Source: Fistulifera solaris (taxonomy: Eukaryota; Bacillariophyta; Bacillariophyceae; Naviculales; Stauroneidaceae). From it: 64,000 bases of DNA. Under the pieces are notes generated by a model. The model saw only the letters and a list, made by a program, of their open reading frames with translations, ran no database searches and was not told the origin of the DNA. Positions within the stretch are counted from its first letter, which is position 1. Every line of letters starts with the position of its first letter. Shown here one piece after another: positions 11,101 to 23,129 of the stretch. The translations under genes and the position numbers were made by a program. Where the stretch lies: assembly GCA_030295235.1 (NCBI GenBank), contig AP026167.1, forward strand, positions 868,001-932,000, read 5' to 3'.

Positions 11101-14100
11101 CAGCGGTGGGACCGATCCAGGTGTCGGCACTCCCTTCTCCCTGTGCTCCAGCTGCGGTCTGCGTTTATGAAATGGATCAATTTGGGGATTGCTTATCGGG
11201 TCCCAGTTTCAATTTTCTGTTTCCAGTGATACAGGCATATCTCATGGGGCCACGGACCGCGATTGGGTGCGACAAGGCGCTTGCTGTCTTGGAGCGGCAT
11301 ACGCAATTATTGCACGGTGATGGGAAGGATAATATTGTTTCAAGCAGACGGAAGGACATGGCCATCAGCGTACTGGAACTTTTGAAGCATGATCGATGCC
11401 AAACTTTTCAAAACCCCACTGCTTTCGAGACACTTGTGGCATGCTACAATGCTGATCTATCCACTTCACCTCTGACAACCGGAGAGCTAGCCCCACTTTT
11501 AGATGAAAGAGGATCTTTGGGAAAACAATACTGTAGATTGGGGTCTATGATGGCTCTTTGTCGTATTGCTGAGAATCACCCCAAACTGGTGAAATCCGAT
11601 CCTCTTGTTGAAAACAGAATTTGGTACAACTGCTTTGCCGATGATGAAGAGATCAAAAGGCAGCGAGAATGGCATGGGCCATTTGTGGAGGCAATTCTGA
11701 AGAAGAATCTCCTCACCCCCCTTCACCACTCTACGCCCCTATTTTGATCCCTCTTTTAAATCATCAGGACGAATCTATAGCAAAGGCGGCCGCTGAAGCG
11801 TTTGCTCATGCTCTAGCAGCTTATCCGAACTCCGTTGGTCGCACTGTTGAAATGCTTTGCAAAAACTATCTCGATGCTTTTCCTTCCGTCTCTGCTGAGA
11901 CAAATACGGAGTTGGTTGCAGCATCCAAAACGGCTGTTGCAGCTCCGAAATCTAAGCCAGTGGCTGTTACCAAATTGAAGGTTGCTCCCAAACCATCAGC
12001 TCTCGCCATAGCAGGTATTGGCAAGCCTAAAGTTGCGGTGAAGAAGAAATCGGCACTGAGTTCGGCGTTGCTTAAGCCGAGAGCCGAACGAACTCTTGAT
12101 CAGGCCGAGCTGGACAACCAATTCAAGCCCGCTTCTACTAAATTAAAAGTCCATGAAGAGAAGGACTCACCAGAAAAGGTTTCGATTCGCCTCGGTGTGC
12201 TTGGTGCACTCTCCGCAATCACTCGTCTACCCTTCCACTTTGAAATGGACGAGTTTACCTTAAAGCTTTTGACTTCATTTCTGATAGCATTCGGGTTGGC
12301 GGACAGTGATGAAACAGTAAAGAATGCTGCTCGGGACACTCTTCGAGACATTGTGGCCTCCAATGGCGACTCGGAAGAAACCATTGCATTTCTTCTTCCA
12401 CATTTAGAAGAGGTTCTTAAAACGGGTTCAACAAGTGCATCGATGTTGTCATCGCTTTCGACGGGCAAGATACCAAAAGACGTTTCTGCCTCCGATCGCC
12501 GCAAAGAAGGAGCCGTGGTTGCTCTTGGATCAGTCGCATTACATCTCAAAGGACCAGAAAATGACACAAAAATTGATAGCACAGTTGATATGCTAATTGG
12601 AGCCCTGAACACACCGAGTGAGGAAGTTCAAACTTCTGTTGCTGACGCCTTGACGAAGCTGATGAAAAAGGGGAACACACAGGATCGCATTGAGGACTTT
12701 TTGAACGACATCCTTCGAACGTGTTTGAACGGAAGCTCACTTGCTAGTAGACGAGGCGGAGCCTATGGTTTGTCGGCTGTGGTGAAAGGAAGTGGTATTA
12801 CTACCTTGAAAAAGTTTGATATTGTCAAACGTCTTGAAGAAGCGTGCTCTTCAGGATCTTCAAGCGAAAAGGAGGGATCGTTATTTGCTATCGAGTTACT
12901 AAGTAGCCGCCTCGGCTTACTTTTCGAGCCGTACGTTATAGTCCTGCTTCCATCATTACTCAGATCCTTTTCCGATAGTAATGATCATGTACGAAAAGCT
13001 GCGTCGAATACTGTGGGGGTAATCATGAGCAAGCTTTCGGCTCATGGAGTGAAACTTGTCCTGCCTGCTGTGTTGACAGCCTTCAATGATCCAGCTTGGC
13101 GCACCAAACAAGCATCTATCCATATGTTAGGTGCAATGAGTCATCTTGCCCCTAAACAACTTGCCTCCGCTTTGCCGAAGATCGTACCGAAATTGACCGA
13201 GGCTTTTTCTGATACACACCCCAAGGTAAAGACGAGCGCGCAAGAGGCACTTGACGAAATCAAGACGGTTGTCAAAAATCCCGAAGTATCACACATCAGC
13301 TCCACGTTGCTGAAAGCCTTGACAGATCCTGCAGACTATACTACCAAAGCTTTGGAGACACTTATAGAAACAGAGTTTCTTCACGCAATCGATGCACCGA
13401 GCTTGGCTCTCATTGTTCCCATATTGCATCGTGGTTTGAGAGACCGGGGTGCCACTACGAAGAGATACGCTGGGCTCATTGCTGGAAACATATCGACGAT
13501 GATCAATGATGCTAAGGATTTGGTACCATATCTGCCCACTCTGTTACCTGACTTGCAGGCAGCGCTGCTTGACCCGATCCCAGACGTTCGTAGCACATGT
13601 GGTAAAGCGCTGGGTTCATTGACTCGAAGCCTTGGGGAGCAAATTATTCTCGAAATACGACCGTGGCTCATTTCCAAACTACGAGACCCTTCTTGCAGCT
13701 CAGCTGAACGAAGTGGGGCGGCTCAGGGGTTGACTGAAGTGCTGATCGCTTCTGGCAGCAATGTAGTTGACGAGACAATCATTAACGAAATTCTTCCTCT
13801 GCGAAATCACCCCGAAGCGAGCACAAGGGAAGGAGTTTTGTGGATGCTTTCTTTCCTCCCTCCAGCGCTTGGACAAGGTTTCTCGCCATATATTGCAATA
13901 TCACTTCCCGCTTTAGTAGGGGGACTATCGGATGACAGCGAGCCGGTGAGGGAAGTAGCGCTTCGAGCTGGAAGAGTATTGATTCGAAGCCACGGCAAAG
14001 TTCATGTTGACAAAATCTTACCTAGTCTCGAAGAAGGACTTGTTAATGACGACCATCGTATTCGAATTGCCTCTCTCACTTTACTCGGAGACTTATTGAG

Positions 14101-17075
14101 TATGCTAGGTGGAACAACAATGGTGAAAGGCGATGGCGACACTCAAGATGATATAAGAAAGGCTGAGCGTGCGCAAGCACAAATCGCGCTTGCTCTGGGC
14201 CCTGATACGCGACGTCGAGTACTCAGCGAGTTATACATTGCTCGAAGTGATCCGGTTCATATGGTACGGCAAATCGCTCTTCAAGTCTGGAAGACAGTCG
14301 TGAGTGTGACGGCACGCTCATTGAGAGACATCCTTCCTGCTCTAGTGTCTAAGATTATCAGCAACCTAGCTAGCGGACATCCTGAACGAACTGTGGTGGC
14401 TGGGAGAAGTCTGGGTGATGTTGTGAGCAAGCTTGGTGATTCTGTGTTGCCCCAAATCATGCCAGTTTTAAGGAACACTTTACGCGATGGCGATGAAAAT
14501 ACGAAGTGCGGGGTATGTGTCGGTCTTTCCGAGGTCATTAAATGCTCGACAAAAGAGCAAATTCTTCGTTTCATCGAAATTATTGTTAAAGTTGTACAGG
14601 ATGCTCTTTCTGACGAATCACCAAGAGTTCAAAAAATGGCCGCGTCAAGCTTTCAAAGCCTTTATGTGGTGGTTGGCAGTCGTGCATTCGATGAGGTTGT
14701 TCCATCCTTAATGGTTGCACTTGAAAACGATGAGGCCGACGAAGATTCGAGATCGCGTGCTTTGAATGGACTGACCGGCATTTTGAGTGTCCGAAGTAAG
14801 GAACTCCTTCCATACTTGATTCCGCGTCTAATCCGGAGACCCATAACGGCGAACCACGCCAGAGCCTTGGGCGGAATTGCTGCTGTCACAGGTGGTACCA
14901 TACATACATCATTCTCTCAAATTATCCCTCCTCTGCTGACGGAATTGTCAGAGCTAGAAGACGACGACGAACGAAAGAATGTTTTAATTGATTGTGTCTC
15001 TTCGATATGCGCAAATGTAGACTCGTCTGGTATCAATTTGCTTGTCAGCGAGATAGCTGGAAAAACGAGCAGCGACAAGCCCAGTCTGCGTCGAGAATCG
15101 TGCCGTATGCTAGAAATCACTATCTCAGAGCGTAAGTACATTATTGGTGCAGATAGCGGCGTTGGGGCGTGAATGATGAAAGACAAAGTGAACTCCAGTG
15201 GTTCTTCCGTGAGAGTGTTCTACTATGAGATTTCTGTCTGACACGCAGTGATGACTTGTTCGAGCATATACATATTGTTGACATGTTGCTAACTTCTTTG
15301 ATTTGAATTCCGATTTTGGTAGGCGCCGAGAAAGCTGACTACTATGAGCAAATTCCCATAATGATTCGTGAGATGGTTTATCGTTTAAATGACGACGATG
15401 CCTCAGTGTTAAAGGCAAACCATGCAGCGTGGGTGGCTCTAACCAAATGTGTTCCTGCAGAGGAACTTGTTCAAAATGTTGAATTTCTGAGAAACTTGCT
15501 AGCTAGCACGGTAAGCGACGCCCGGAGAAGGAAGGGAGGCGTCGGAGATGGCGAATTCTTATTACCTGGTTTTAATATGGCACATGGTACGTCAACTTTG
15601 AATTTAATCTGTTTTCGAGAGAATATGATGAAAAGACATGCCCGACCTTATGTGTGGGGGATCTTTTACGATTAGTCTTGCTGATTCAGCGCTTCGAGAT
15701 TGACGCTATCCCAAACGACCAGTGAAACAATATTCTAACGTCAAAATGTTTTTAATGACTCAGGTCTCGAACCACTCATACCAATTTACCAACGAGGAAT
15801 TCTTTACGGTAACCCAAATATTCGAGAAGTTTCAGCGACTGCTCTTGGGGAAGCCATCAGTATCACATCTGCCAAATTTTTGGCGGGGCCTATGATTGTG
15901 AAAATGACTGGTCCACTTCTTCGCATTGTCGGTGATAGGAACCCATCCAATGTCAAGACGTCAATACTGAAAACTCTTGGCTTAGTTCTAACAAAGGGCG
16001 GACCCGCATTGCGTGCTTTTGTCCCTCAGTTTCAAACAACGTGAGTACAATCGTGCTGGATGTGTATTGTTGAAAACGGGGTCTAAACGTTCCCTGCAGA
16101 TTCGTCAAAGCTTTATCCGACCCATCGCGGCAAGTACGAGTTGAAGCAATTGCAGCCTTGTCTCTGCTAATGCCTTTGTCGACGCGGGTCGATCCACTGA
16201 TTAAGGAACTGGTGTCTGGTTCATTAGGCAAATCGATCGCATTAGAAGATGGCGTGGCCGCTGCTGCAGTGCAAACGGCAACTTTAGAAGCTTTAGCAGC
16301 TGTTTTGAAAATGGGCGGCGACAAAGCTAAGCTTCCAGCAAGTATTCCATCGGCGCTAGAAGCGGCTAAGGAGTTGGTCTTCAATGCTTCGGACAAAGGT
16401 ATTCGTAATAGTGCATCGAAAGTAATTGGAGAATCTTGCAAATTGCTTGGAGTAGAAGTCACCTTGGAAGTCATGAAAGATGACATTCTCCCGTCATGTA
16501 CCAAAGATGCTGAGATGCGCCATGGCGCAGCATGCGCTATACGCCGCATCATGTCATCTGGTATAGGCCCTGACTTGTCACCGATTTCTAATGAGTTGCT
16601 GCGCACCACAACGAAAATGCTCGATGATCCAGTTGATTCTGTGCGACAAGCAGCTGTCGTAGCTTTGTTGGCAACTATCGGAGGCTCGGACAATAAAAGA
16701 TCGAATTTTCAGTCAAGTGAAACAGCATTGTTGAAGATTATGAACAACTCGCGTGAAACGTTGGATATGCTTATTTCTGTCGGTCGCGGATTTTGCGTTG
16801 CACTCATCCTTATAGGTCCTTCTCATCGAATAGACACCATGGGTATTCCCTTGATTGACGCCTGTGTGAAAATGGCCATGAGTGGTGCACAAAAAGTACA
16901 ATTTGCATTCAATGATGTTTTGTGGCTTGTTCTTGATGTTGCCGGTGGACAGAGCGGGTTGGATAAATATTCCAGAATGACGGAGTTTGAGAATGTCCGT
17001 GCCGTGAAAAGCCTTGAGTCAAACGTTTTGAGTCGCATTAAGGAAGTTTCGGTATCGAAGGACTGGATCAGTTGA
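8146..17075 (+). CDS. GCN1: GCN1 HEAT-repeat translational activator of GCN2, five exons
   Basis: My exon model is 8146-8338, 8426-15131, 15323-15586, 15764-16040 and 16100-17075, all with GT-AG introns and matching phases. The junctions read SEWK/ELQC, ISER/AEKADYYEQ, NMAHG/LEPLIPIYQRG and FQTTF/VKAL. The product is about 2805 residues, close to the usual 2600-2700, and is built of HEAT repeats. The region with RTKQASIHMLGAMSHLAPKQ and DTHPKVKTSAQEAL is the eEF3-like core. GVCVGLSEVIKCSTKEQI and the following block match the GCN1 segment that binds the RWD domain of GCN2. GCN1 associates with stalled, collided ribosomes and activates GCN2. Exon 2 changes frame twice without losing the conserved protein: at a T5A9 tract (10725-10738) and at a C6 run (11716-11721). 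Each is corrected by one extra base, so assembly error is likelier than a pseudogene. Confidence 0.93.
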
Positions 17076-17295
17076 TGCGCGGTTAATAGTTATTTAAAGC
17101 TTTTTCAAAAGTACTATTTACTCTAAAATCTATAGACTTGCAAATGAACGTTCGAAATTGTGGCAGGTTAAGCGACACGGCTCTCTGGAAGATTAGCGTT
17201 CAAATATCTGTGCCGAAAGCTCGTGCCTCGGCGTATTACTTTGCGCGGCACCGGCATTTCTACAATTGATAGGTTTATCGATCTTTGCGATCGTC

Positions 17296-18330
17296 TTATC
17301 CCAACAAAGATAAACTTAAGATAGAGTTTTGTATTTGATACTGAGGCGTCAGCATCAATGTCAGATTGTAATAGAAGGTTCCCGTGGGTTGCATGGTACG
17401 CCCCGTCAATATGACTAGTGTTTGACAGTTTCCACAGTCTTGTGAAGTCCAGCCTTGACATTCCCAAAATGGCTGTTGTAAAGCTTTCCATTGCTGACTA
17501 CGTTCTTCGGGACTCGAGCAAAGCGCATGAGCTTGGCCAACCATTAAAGTCGACGGAGCTCGTTCCAAATAAAACGCCAACCATTGATCAATCTCTCCTT
17601 TGGTTAACGCCTGAATGAAAGTCGTTGCTACATGAGCGCTGAGATTGACAGTATTGACCGGATCGGTTGGGAATGAATGTAAATTGGGTTGCGGCGGGGA
17701 CTCGGTAGAAGTCGACGAGGTCGACGAGAGCGAAACTTGCGCCGGAGCTCTTTCCGACTTTAGCGCGGAGGTAGGTGAGTTGCCGTCTATCATTTTCGAA
17801 ATTATTTGCGAATCATAGGGAAGAGAGTCGCTGTTTCTAGGAGACGAAACTTCTGAAAAGGTAAACCCGGGGGGAGGGGCCGGATGGAGACTACCGCTGC
17901 TTCGTTGGCTTATATTGGGCGTTTCCTCTGCCTCTTGCTTTGTGTCTCTATTTTCGCTGTGTATTGATTCACTACAGTTATGATTTGAGTCACTCATATC
18001 GTCGTTAGCGAGCGACTGATTGCGGGAAACTCCTAAATCGTCGAGGATAGAATCATCGTGCTGCTTTACTTTCTTTCTTCGTTCCTTCTTTTGCTGCTTA
18101 AACATTTCCCAGAGTCGCTCTTTCTCGTGCTCCCCAAACCGCGGTAATTGATTTCCTGTCACAGGAAGTTGCCAGACTATCTTCTTTTTCTTATTAAGCC
18201 GAGGAGGAAAGTTCGTAGCATTGACTTGCAATGTATCAACAACTTGCCCTCGACGCAGGACTTCGATTTCCCACGTCAAGGTTTCGCTTTCCTCGAGCAA
18301 GCGCGGTACAGAAAAACAATGAGTATCCAT
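17296..18330 (-). CDS. Unrecognised Ser-rich protein with conserved C-terminal domain, 344 aa
   Basis: ATG at 18330, stop at 17296. An N-terminal segment of about 90 residues ends in a basic helix, HEKERLWEMFKQQKKERRKK. A long low-complexity middle (about 95-230) is rich in Ser, Asp, Asn and Pro. The C-terminal about 100 residues are folded-looking: HVATTFIQALTKGEIDQWLA, then PFWECQGWTSQDCGNCQTLV and MQPTGTFYYNLTLMLTP. The alternation of a helix with an aromatic, strand-rich end resembles an NTF2-like fold, but I see no catalytic signature and this is inference. The final strand is hydrophobic. The gene is convergent with GCN1, with their stops about 220 bases apart. Function unknown. Confidence 0.7.
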   Translation of the reverse strand: MDTHCFSVPRLLEESETLTWEIEVLRRGQVVDTLQVNATNFPPRLNKKKKIVWQLPVTGNQLPRFGEHEKERLWEMFKQQKKERRKKVKQHDDSILDDLGVSRNQSLANDDMSDSNHNCSESIHSENRDTKQEAEETPNISQRSSGSLHPAPPPGFTFSEVSSPRNSDSLPYDSQIISKMIDGNSPTSALKSERAPAQVSLSSTSSTSTESPPQPNLHSFPTDPVNTVNLSAHVATTFIQALTKGEIDQWLAFYLERAPSTLMVGQAHALCSSPEERSQQWKALQQPFWECQGWTSQDCGNCQTLVILTGRTMQPTGTFYYNLTLMLTPQYQIQNSILSLSLLG

Positions 18331-20331
18331 ATTCGAAGAGAAAGACTAGTTGAAGTGTAGAGAGGTGAAGCAATTCAAAAATAATTGAATGACAATGGTA
18401 AGGAGCTTTCGCAAACTATTAAAATGTTACATGGGGCATTTTTATCCCTACATTTTTGACGAAGGACAGACGGTACATGGCGCTAAGCATGCATCGCGCA
18501 TCGCAAAGGACGCAACGCACAAACCACTGCATCGTATATCGTGTCTCGGGCACCGTTTGCAGTCGTGGAAAATAAAGACCAAACTATCGATCTCTGCTTT
18601 TAGTAAATAGGGAATCTGGCGACTGACTAAACGAGGAACAAGTACGATGCCGTCATGCGCTTCTAGAGAGGTATTTTTGTAGTTTTTGGTGATTGTTCGG
18701 AAAAACGGAAAAATCGGCACGAATGAAACGAGTCCCGGTTACAAGAAGGAAGGACGCAAGTCTCATGGGGGTGCGTTTGGTTGAGGAGATAGCGCGCTGT
18801 TGTTGCTTCTGTCACTTCTATGAGACAATCTGGCAAATACGGAATTCATTCATTTTATTATGGTAGTTTGAAGTCCATTAGTGAGACTCTAGTGATTGAA
18901 ATAGTATTATTATCAACATTTAAAATCATTGAGAATTTTACACCGCTAAATGATTTTTGGCTCCGAAAATAAAAGGGAACATTGGAAACGTAGCCAGTAG
19001 ACTTTACCAACTATCAGTTCCAATGAAACTGTTCCCACGAAAGGAGAACGAACAGAGATCAAGTAGCCGTCTGGCTAGAACTTTTTTGACTCATGACTGA
19101 AAGGCAGTCATGGCGACAACAGGGAGTGAAGAGACGTCTATCTAGCTATTTCCTCTTGTCTTTACGATCATACCGAGTAAAAAAATTTAGAGAGGCCTAC
19201 CCTAGATAGAGAGAGACAGCGTCGATGGGAAAGAAAGCCGATTGCCTTGTACGGCGTACGGCGTACGGCGAGCCTCGAGTCAATCATCTATCTCTCTTTC
19301 TCCTAGAGACTGAGATAGAGAGTTTTACTTGACACCCAACACTATCATTTTCGTCATGTTGAAGTCACCGTGCTTTGCAGTCAATAGGTCAATACTTTGT
19401 AGTCTCTACTTTGTATTGATTGGTAAAGTTTTCGAGAAGGAGCCTTCGAAGTTATTATGGTACTCGGAAGTTATTTTGGTACTCGGGGACGCGTAGAATG
19501 GACAAATGAAGATGAGAAGTCGAGACTCTCTCTAGAAACTCATGAAACCGTTCCTCTAGCAGCTGGCAGTGGAAACTTGCAATCGGTTTCAATAATTACT
19601 AGTGTAGACTCGGTACTCTTACACGTTATTCCTTCGTCCTTCGTCCCAACTCAGAACTCAGAGGAGTCAATCTCTAATTTCTAATTTACTCCGTAGTTTT
19701 TTAGTCCCAAGTCGAAATCGAACGGCAAACGGCAAAATACTTTGTACAATAAGAGAAACGACAAATAGCAAACGGCAACGGCCAACATCGCATGTCGCTC
19801 GTCGAACAAGTGGCCCTTATAAACTTTTTAACCACTCCTTGTTGGAGCACGGAGCACGGTACTACATACGAGAAGGGTTGAAGACAATTTCTTATGATCT
19901 ACGCTTCAAGATGTACTCGAACTCGAACCTCGAACATTATTATTTTTCGTTTTGTTCTTACCTACCCACTTTGGAAAGACAGAAACAAAACAACAAGTAA
20001 AATAGCAAAAGTAAAGGGGAAGTCGAAAGTCCGAAGTCCGAAGTAACTACCCCGCAGTATTGCCAATTGCCTGTTGCACTTAGCTCTTGAACAGCATCTT
20101 CAACGTGTTCTTCACTCGTGGCCTCATGGCTCATGGCTGTAAGTTTACCTGTGAAAATCGACGTCGTCCTTTGTCCTTTATGTTTCATGGCCACTTGTCG
20201 TTACCGCTGATAATTATTTGGTTCCGAGAACGTTCGACTGCAAGGTGACTGCAAGAGCCTATGCAAACAATTTACCAACTGCAGGATAAAGCTTCCGTAC
20301 CCATCATTGTATCTATCGGCCTCTACCAGCC
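18331..20331. other. Two-kilobase repeat-rich intergenic region
   Basis: No supported gene. It contains a TCATGACTGAA hairpin motif at 19091, a polypurine block TAGAGAGAGACAGCG at 19207, a triple GTACGGC repeat near 19250, and a tandem pair of 19-base units (GAAGTTATTATGGTACTCG) at 19448-19485. Base composition and short repeats suggest old mobile-element debris. Confidence 0.5.
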
Positions 20332-21532
20332 ATGAGAAGGAATACTATTACATCAGAAAGCAAACGGCCAGAAAGCAAACGCGCAAAGGTCGAACAAAAC
20401 CCACCGCCAAGCAGTCCGTCAGATCAGAATACTGCTCTGGTTGAAAGTCTTAGGGGACAAAATGCTGCTTTTACTCATAGTACAAGCCTTGCTTTGATGA
20501 ACTTGTTCCCTATCAACCCTCAAGTCACTCACATTCCAACTAGCGTACGGCACAACACGGGCTTTGGTTTACTTCAGCGCACAGGACAGCCAATGCCCAT
20601 CGATCAAACCAAGAAGAACACGCTTGGCTCGCAAGACGACCTTTTACGGATTTTTTCTGATTGAGCAACAGCTTCGATCTTCGCCTTCTGGTTACACTAG
20701 TAATTTACCGAGGACCTCGCTCGTCCATGCGACTGGCTTGATCGACCCTTCAAGTCCACACAATTTCGCCCGGCTGAATTGTCTAGAATCATCAAGGAAT
20801 CTTTCCGCTACCGATGCTCAGCACTTAATGGACCGTTTGCTCGCACTTCCACTGCAAAGAAACATCGAAAGACTGAACGGATCCGTACTTGGCACGGAAC
20901 TATCCCATCTCAATGGCTTGCGGCGACTTCCTTTGCCGACGTCTCCTGCGGCACAGTTGAACGAACGTATCCAGTCTCATCTCCTCGTTACACTTAACCC
21001 AGACATCCGCGCACCTATAGCTAGAACCCCGATAAATTCTCCGAAAGGCTTCATAGGCCGCAGCCAAGAAGGCGACCATCTCTTCATTCTGGCCATGGAC
21101 TCAGAACACTTGGTAATGTCAGAATATCAATCTTTGCTGCGACAACAGATTGTCTTTGTTGAATCCACAGCTTCTGCTAGTAATAACAATGGTAAAACTC
21201 AGGGGCGAAATAAGCCCATCGTCAGTGGCCAAGTGGGGATACTCTGTCGACACTGCGCTAGCCTGCCGCCCGAAGAGCGCCCCCGTGGTGCTATCTACTA
21301 CCCCGCCAAACTAAACCGAATTTACCAAGCTGCCCAAAATATGTCACACAATCATTTTGCGTCGAGCTGTCTTCGCATTCCCGAGGAGACTAGACAAAAA
21401 CTATTGTCCCCAAAAGAAAAGAAGTCAGCAACAGTCGGCGCAGGGAAAGAGTATTGGTATACGGCTGCAATGAATGTCGGTATTCGCGAAGGGGAAGATA
21501 GTCTATACTTTTGCAAACAAACACTAAATTAA
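20332..21532 (+). CDS. Diatom-family protein with a CRHCA...HF..C block, about 399 aa (frame break)
   Basis: ATG at 20332. The N-terminal 100 residues contain a basic stretch (SKRPESKRAKVEQN), probably nuclear. Frame changes at a T6 run (20651-20656) and, with one T fewer, continues as LLRIFLIEQQLRSS to the stop at 21532. The total is then an exact multiple of three. The conserved C-terminal domain reads DHLFILAMDSEHLVMSEYQS, VGILCRHCASLPPEERPRG, AIYYPAKLNRIYQAAQNMSH and NHFASSCLRIPEETRQ. I recognise this block from many unnamed diatom proteins. The spaced C-x2-H-C and H-x4-C residues could hold a zinc ion. A role in transcription or DNA binding is a guess. Confidence 0.75.
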
Positions 21533-22389
21533 ATTGATTAGACGTTTTGAAGGATTGTTTGCTTGTGTTGAAAGGCAGCAATGTTGACAAGTTCGGTGGA
21601 TGATAACAATACTCAAAAGGTTCATTTCCTTTTCCTACTCTAGAGAGAGGGTTCCGTGACTGTACACTGCAAATTACTTGTAGTTGACTGTTCAATTTGG
21701 AACCTTCTCTCTCGTAGAGCTTTGATGCTAGCTCAGATGCTGTTTTTTGTCTTTCGCCTTAGCATTTAGCATCCAGTGTCATACCACGTAGATCATAGTA
21801 TTAGCTTTGGAGCTTTGGACTTCGAACACAGTGAAAACAGAAATTGGAAATCATTACTTGATGAGTGATCTATAATTCCGACATCTCATGCGTCATGGTT
21901 CATGGTGCACAAGTCACGAACCACGAACCACTCAATACTCTATACCTGGTACTCTCTATAGTTTCGGGCCCCATCCTCAAATCACAAATGCGAACCGTCA
22001 ACGATTTTGAGCCAATCACATCACTTCGTTGCAACTGGCGTAAGAAGTGACAGTAAGCCATCCTCCCGAAATTACGTACCCCGGAGTTCGGAGTATTTCA
22101 AAACGCGAAAATGAGACTCATTTTGTGACAAAGGTGTGACAAATGAGAACGCTTCCGATGGCAAGAAACGGATAAAAACGAAAAGCAACAACGAACAAAC
22201 GTAAAACGTATGTGTTACAAATGAGAACATCTTCCATTCAGCATTCAGCACCCGAAATCGCAAGAAACCCCGTGCAAGGTATCAGTGATGGGTGATGGGC
22301 TTTCTATTATTCATTTTGTGTGAGCATCATATATGCTACATCGCTGATCCTGGAGGTACCAAAGCATAGCTAATTGGAAGAAAGTAACA
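21533..22389. other. Intergenic before bZIP gene
   Basis: No supported gene. It contains one TACCTGGTA (reverse complement of TACCAGGTA) near 21945 and a short direct repeat of GACAAATGAGAACG / GTTACAAATGAGAACAT near 22138 and 22213. Confidence 0.4.
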
Positions 22390-22989
22390 ATGAAGAGAGT
22401 AGCAAGCTGCAATTCAAGCGACTCTGATGGTACTTGCTACAAACGAATGAAAATAAATACTGCAAAGGACAAGCAACCTGCCTTGGATTTACGAGCTCCC
22501 GAAACTACCCCAAACGGCCAGCTCTTGCTCAACCCAAATTTAACCAGGGACGAGGCTACTCTATTTGCTAAGAGGGAATACAACCGTCGGAATGCGGCTC
22601 GAGCCCGATACAGAACCAAGGGGCTCCAAGATACCCTACAACAGAAAGTCTATCGACTGGCACAGGACACGGAAAAGCTTCACAAAGAGAGAAAAGAACT
22701 TGAGAGATTGATTTCCGATTTACAGACACAGAACCGTCAGCTAATAGAAGACAGGACGACCTACGATAATCGAAACTCGTTCTCTTTTTGGGTCGACGCT
22801 GCTGTACCTAATCATTTGCTGTGGACAGCACCGAATGCCTCTCAGGATCGCCGGGAGTCTTCTCTCGTGCACAAACTGCAAGACATAAACCCGATAAATA
22901 GGGAACAGGTGGTGGCTGTCGACCCGCTCCGAACAGCTATCATGATTCTTGAATCCCTGTCACCCAAACTTCATCTTGGTTCCTTATGA
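22390..22989 (+). CDS. Diatom-type bZIP transcription factor, 199 aa
   Basis: ATG at 22390, single exon. The basic region is at about residues 62-76 (KREYNRRNAARARYR), followed by a leucine-zipper-like coiled coil LQDTLQQKVYRLAQDTEKLH and ELERLISDLQTQNRQL to about residue 120. The invariant bZIP Asn and Arg can be aligned as N-x2-N-A-x-R-x-R. The position normally Ser or Ala is Asn, a form I associate with a stramenopile or diatom-specific bZIP group. The N-terminus has a second basic patch (YKRMKI). The C-terminal 80 residues have no recognised domain. It is presumably a nuclear DNA-binding dimer. Its targets are unknown. Confidence 0.85.
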   Translation: MKRVASCNSSDSDGTCYKRMKINTAKDKQPALDLRAPETTPNGQLLLNPNLTRDEATLFAKREYNRRNAARARYRTKGLQDTLQQKVYRLAQDTEKLHKERKELERLISDLQTQNRQLIEDRTTYDNRNSFSFWVDAAVPNHLLWTAPNASQDRRESSLVHKLQDINPINREQVVAVDPLRTAIMILESLSPKLHLGSL

Positions 22990-23129
22990 AAAGTGAAAAG
23001 CCACTGCCAACATTGTACATCTATGAAATAACCAGCTTGAAGCTGTTCGCTTCGTGCCTTACGTAATAAAACATTCTTCTTCTTTAATTTGCTATTATCA
23101 GGTACATTGTTGAAAGGTCATTCAAGCAC

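Noticed and set aside
12100-12612. Minus-strand 170-codon open frame
   Set aside because: It lies entirely antisense to conserved GCN1 HEAT repeats and has no motif.
15953-16693. Minus-strand 246-codon open frame
   Set aside because: Antisense to GCN1 exons 4 and 5 and crosses their intron; composition is that of a shadow frame.
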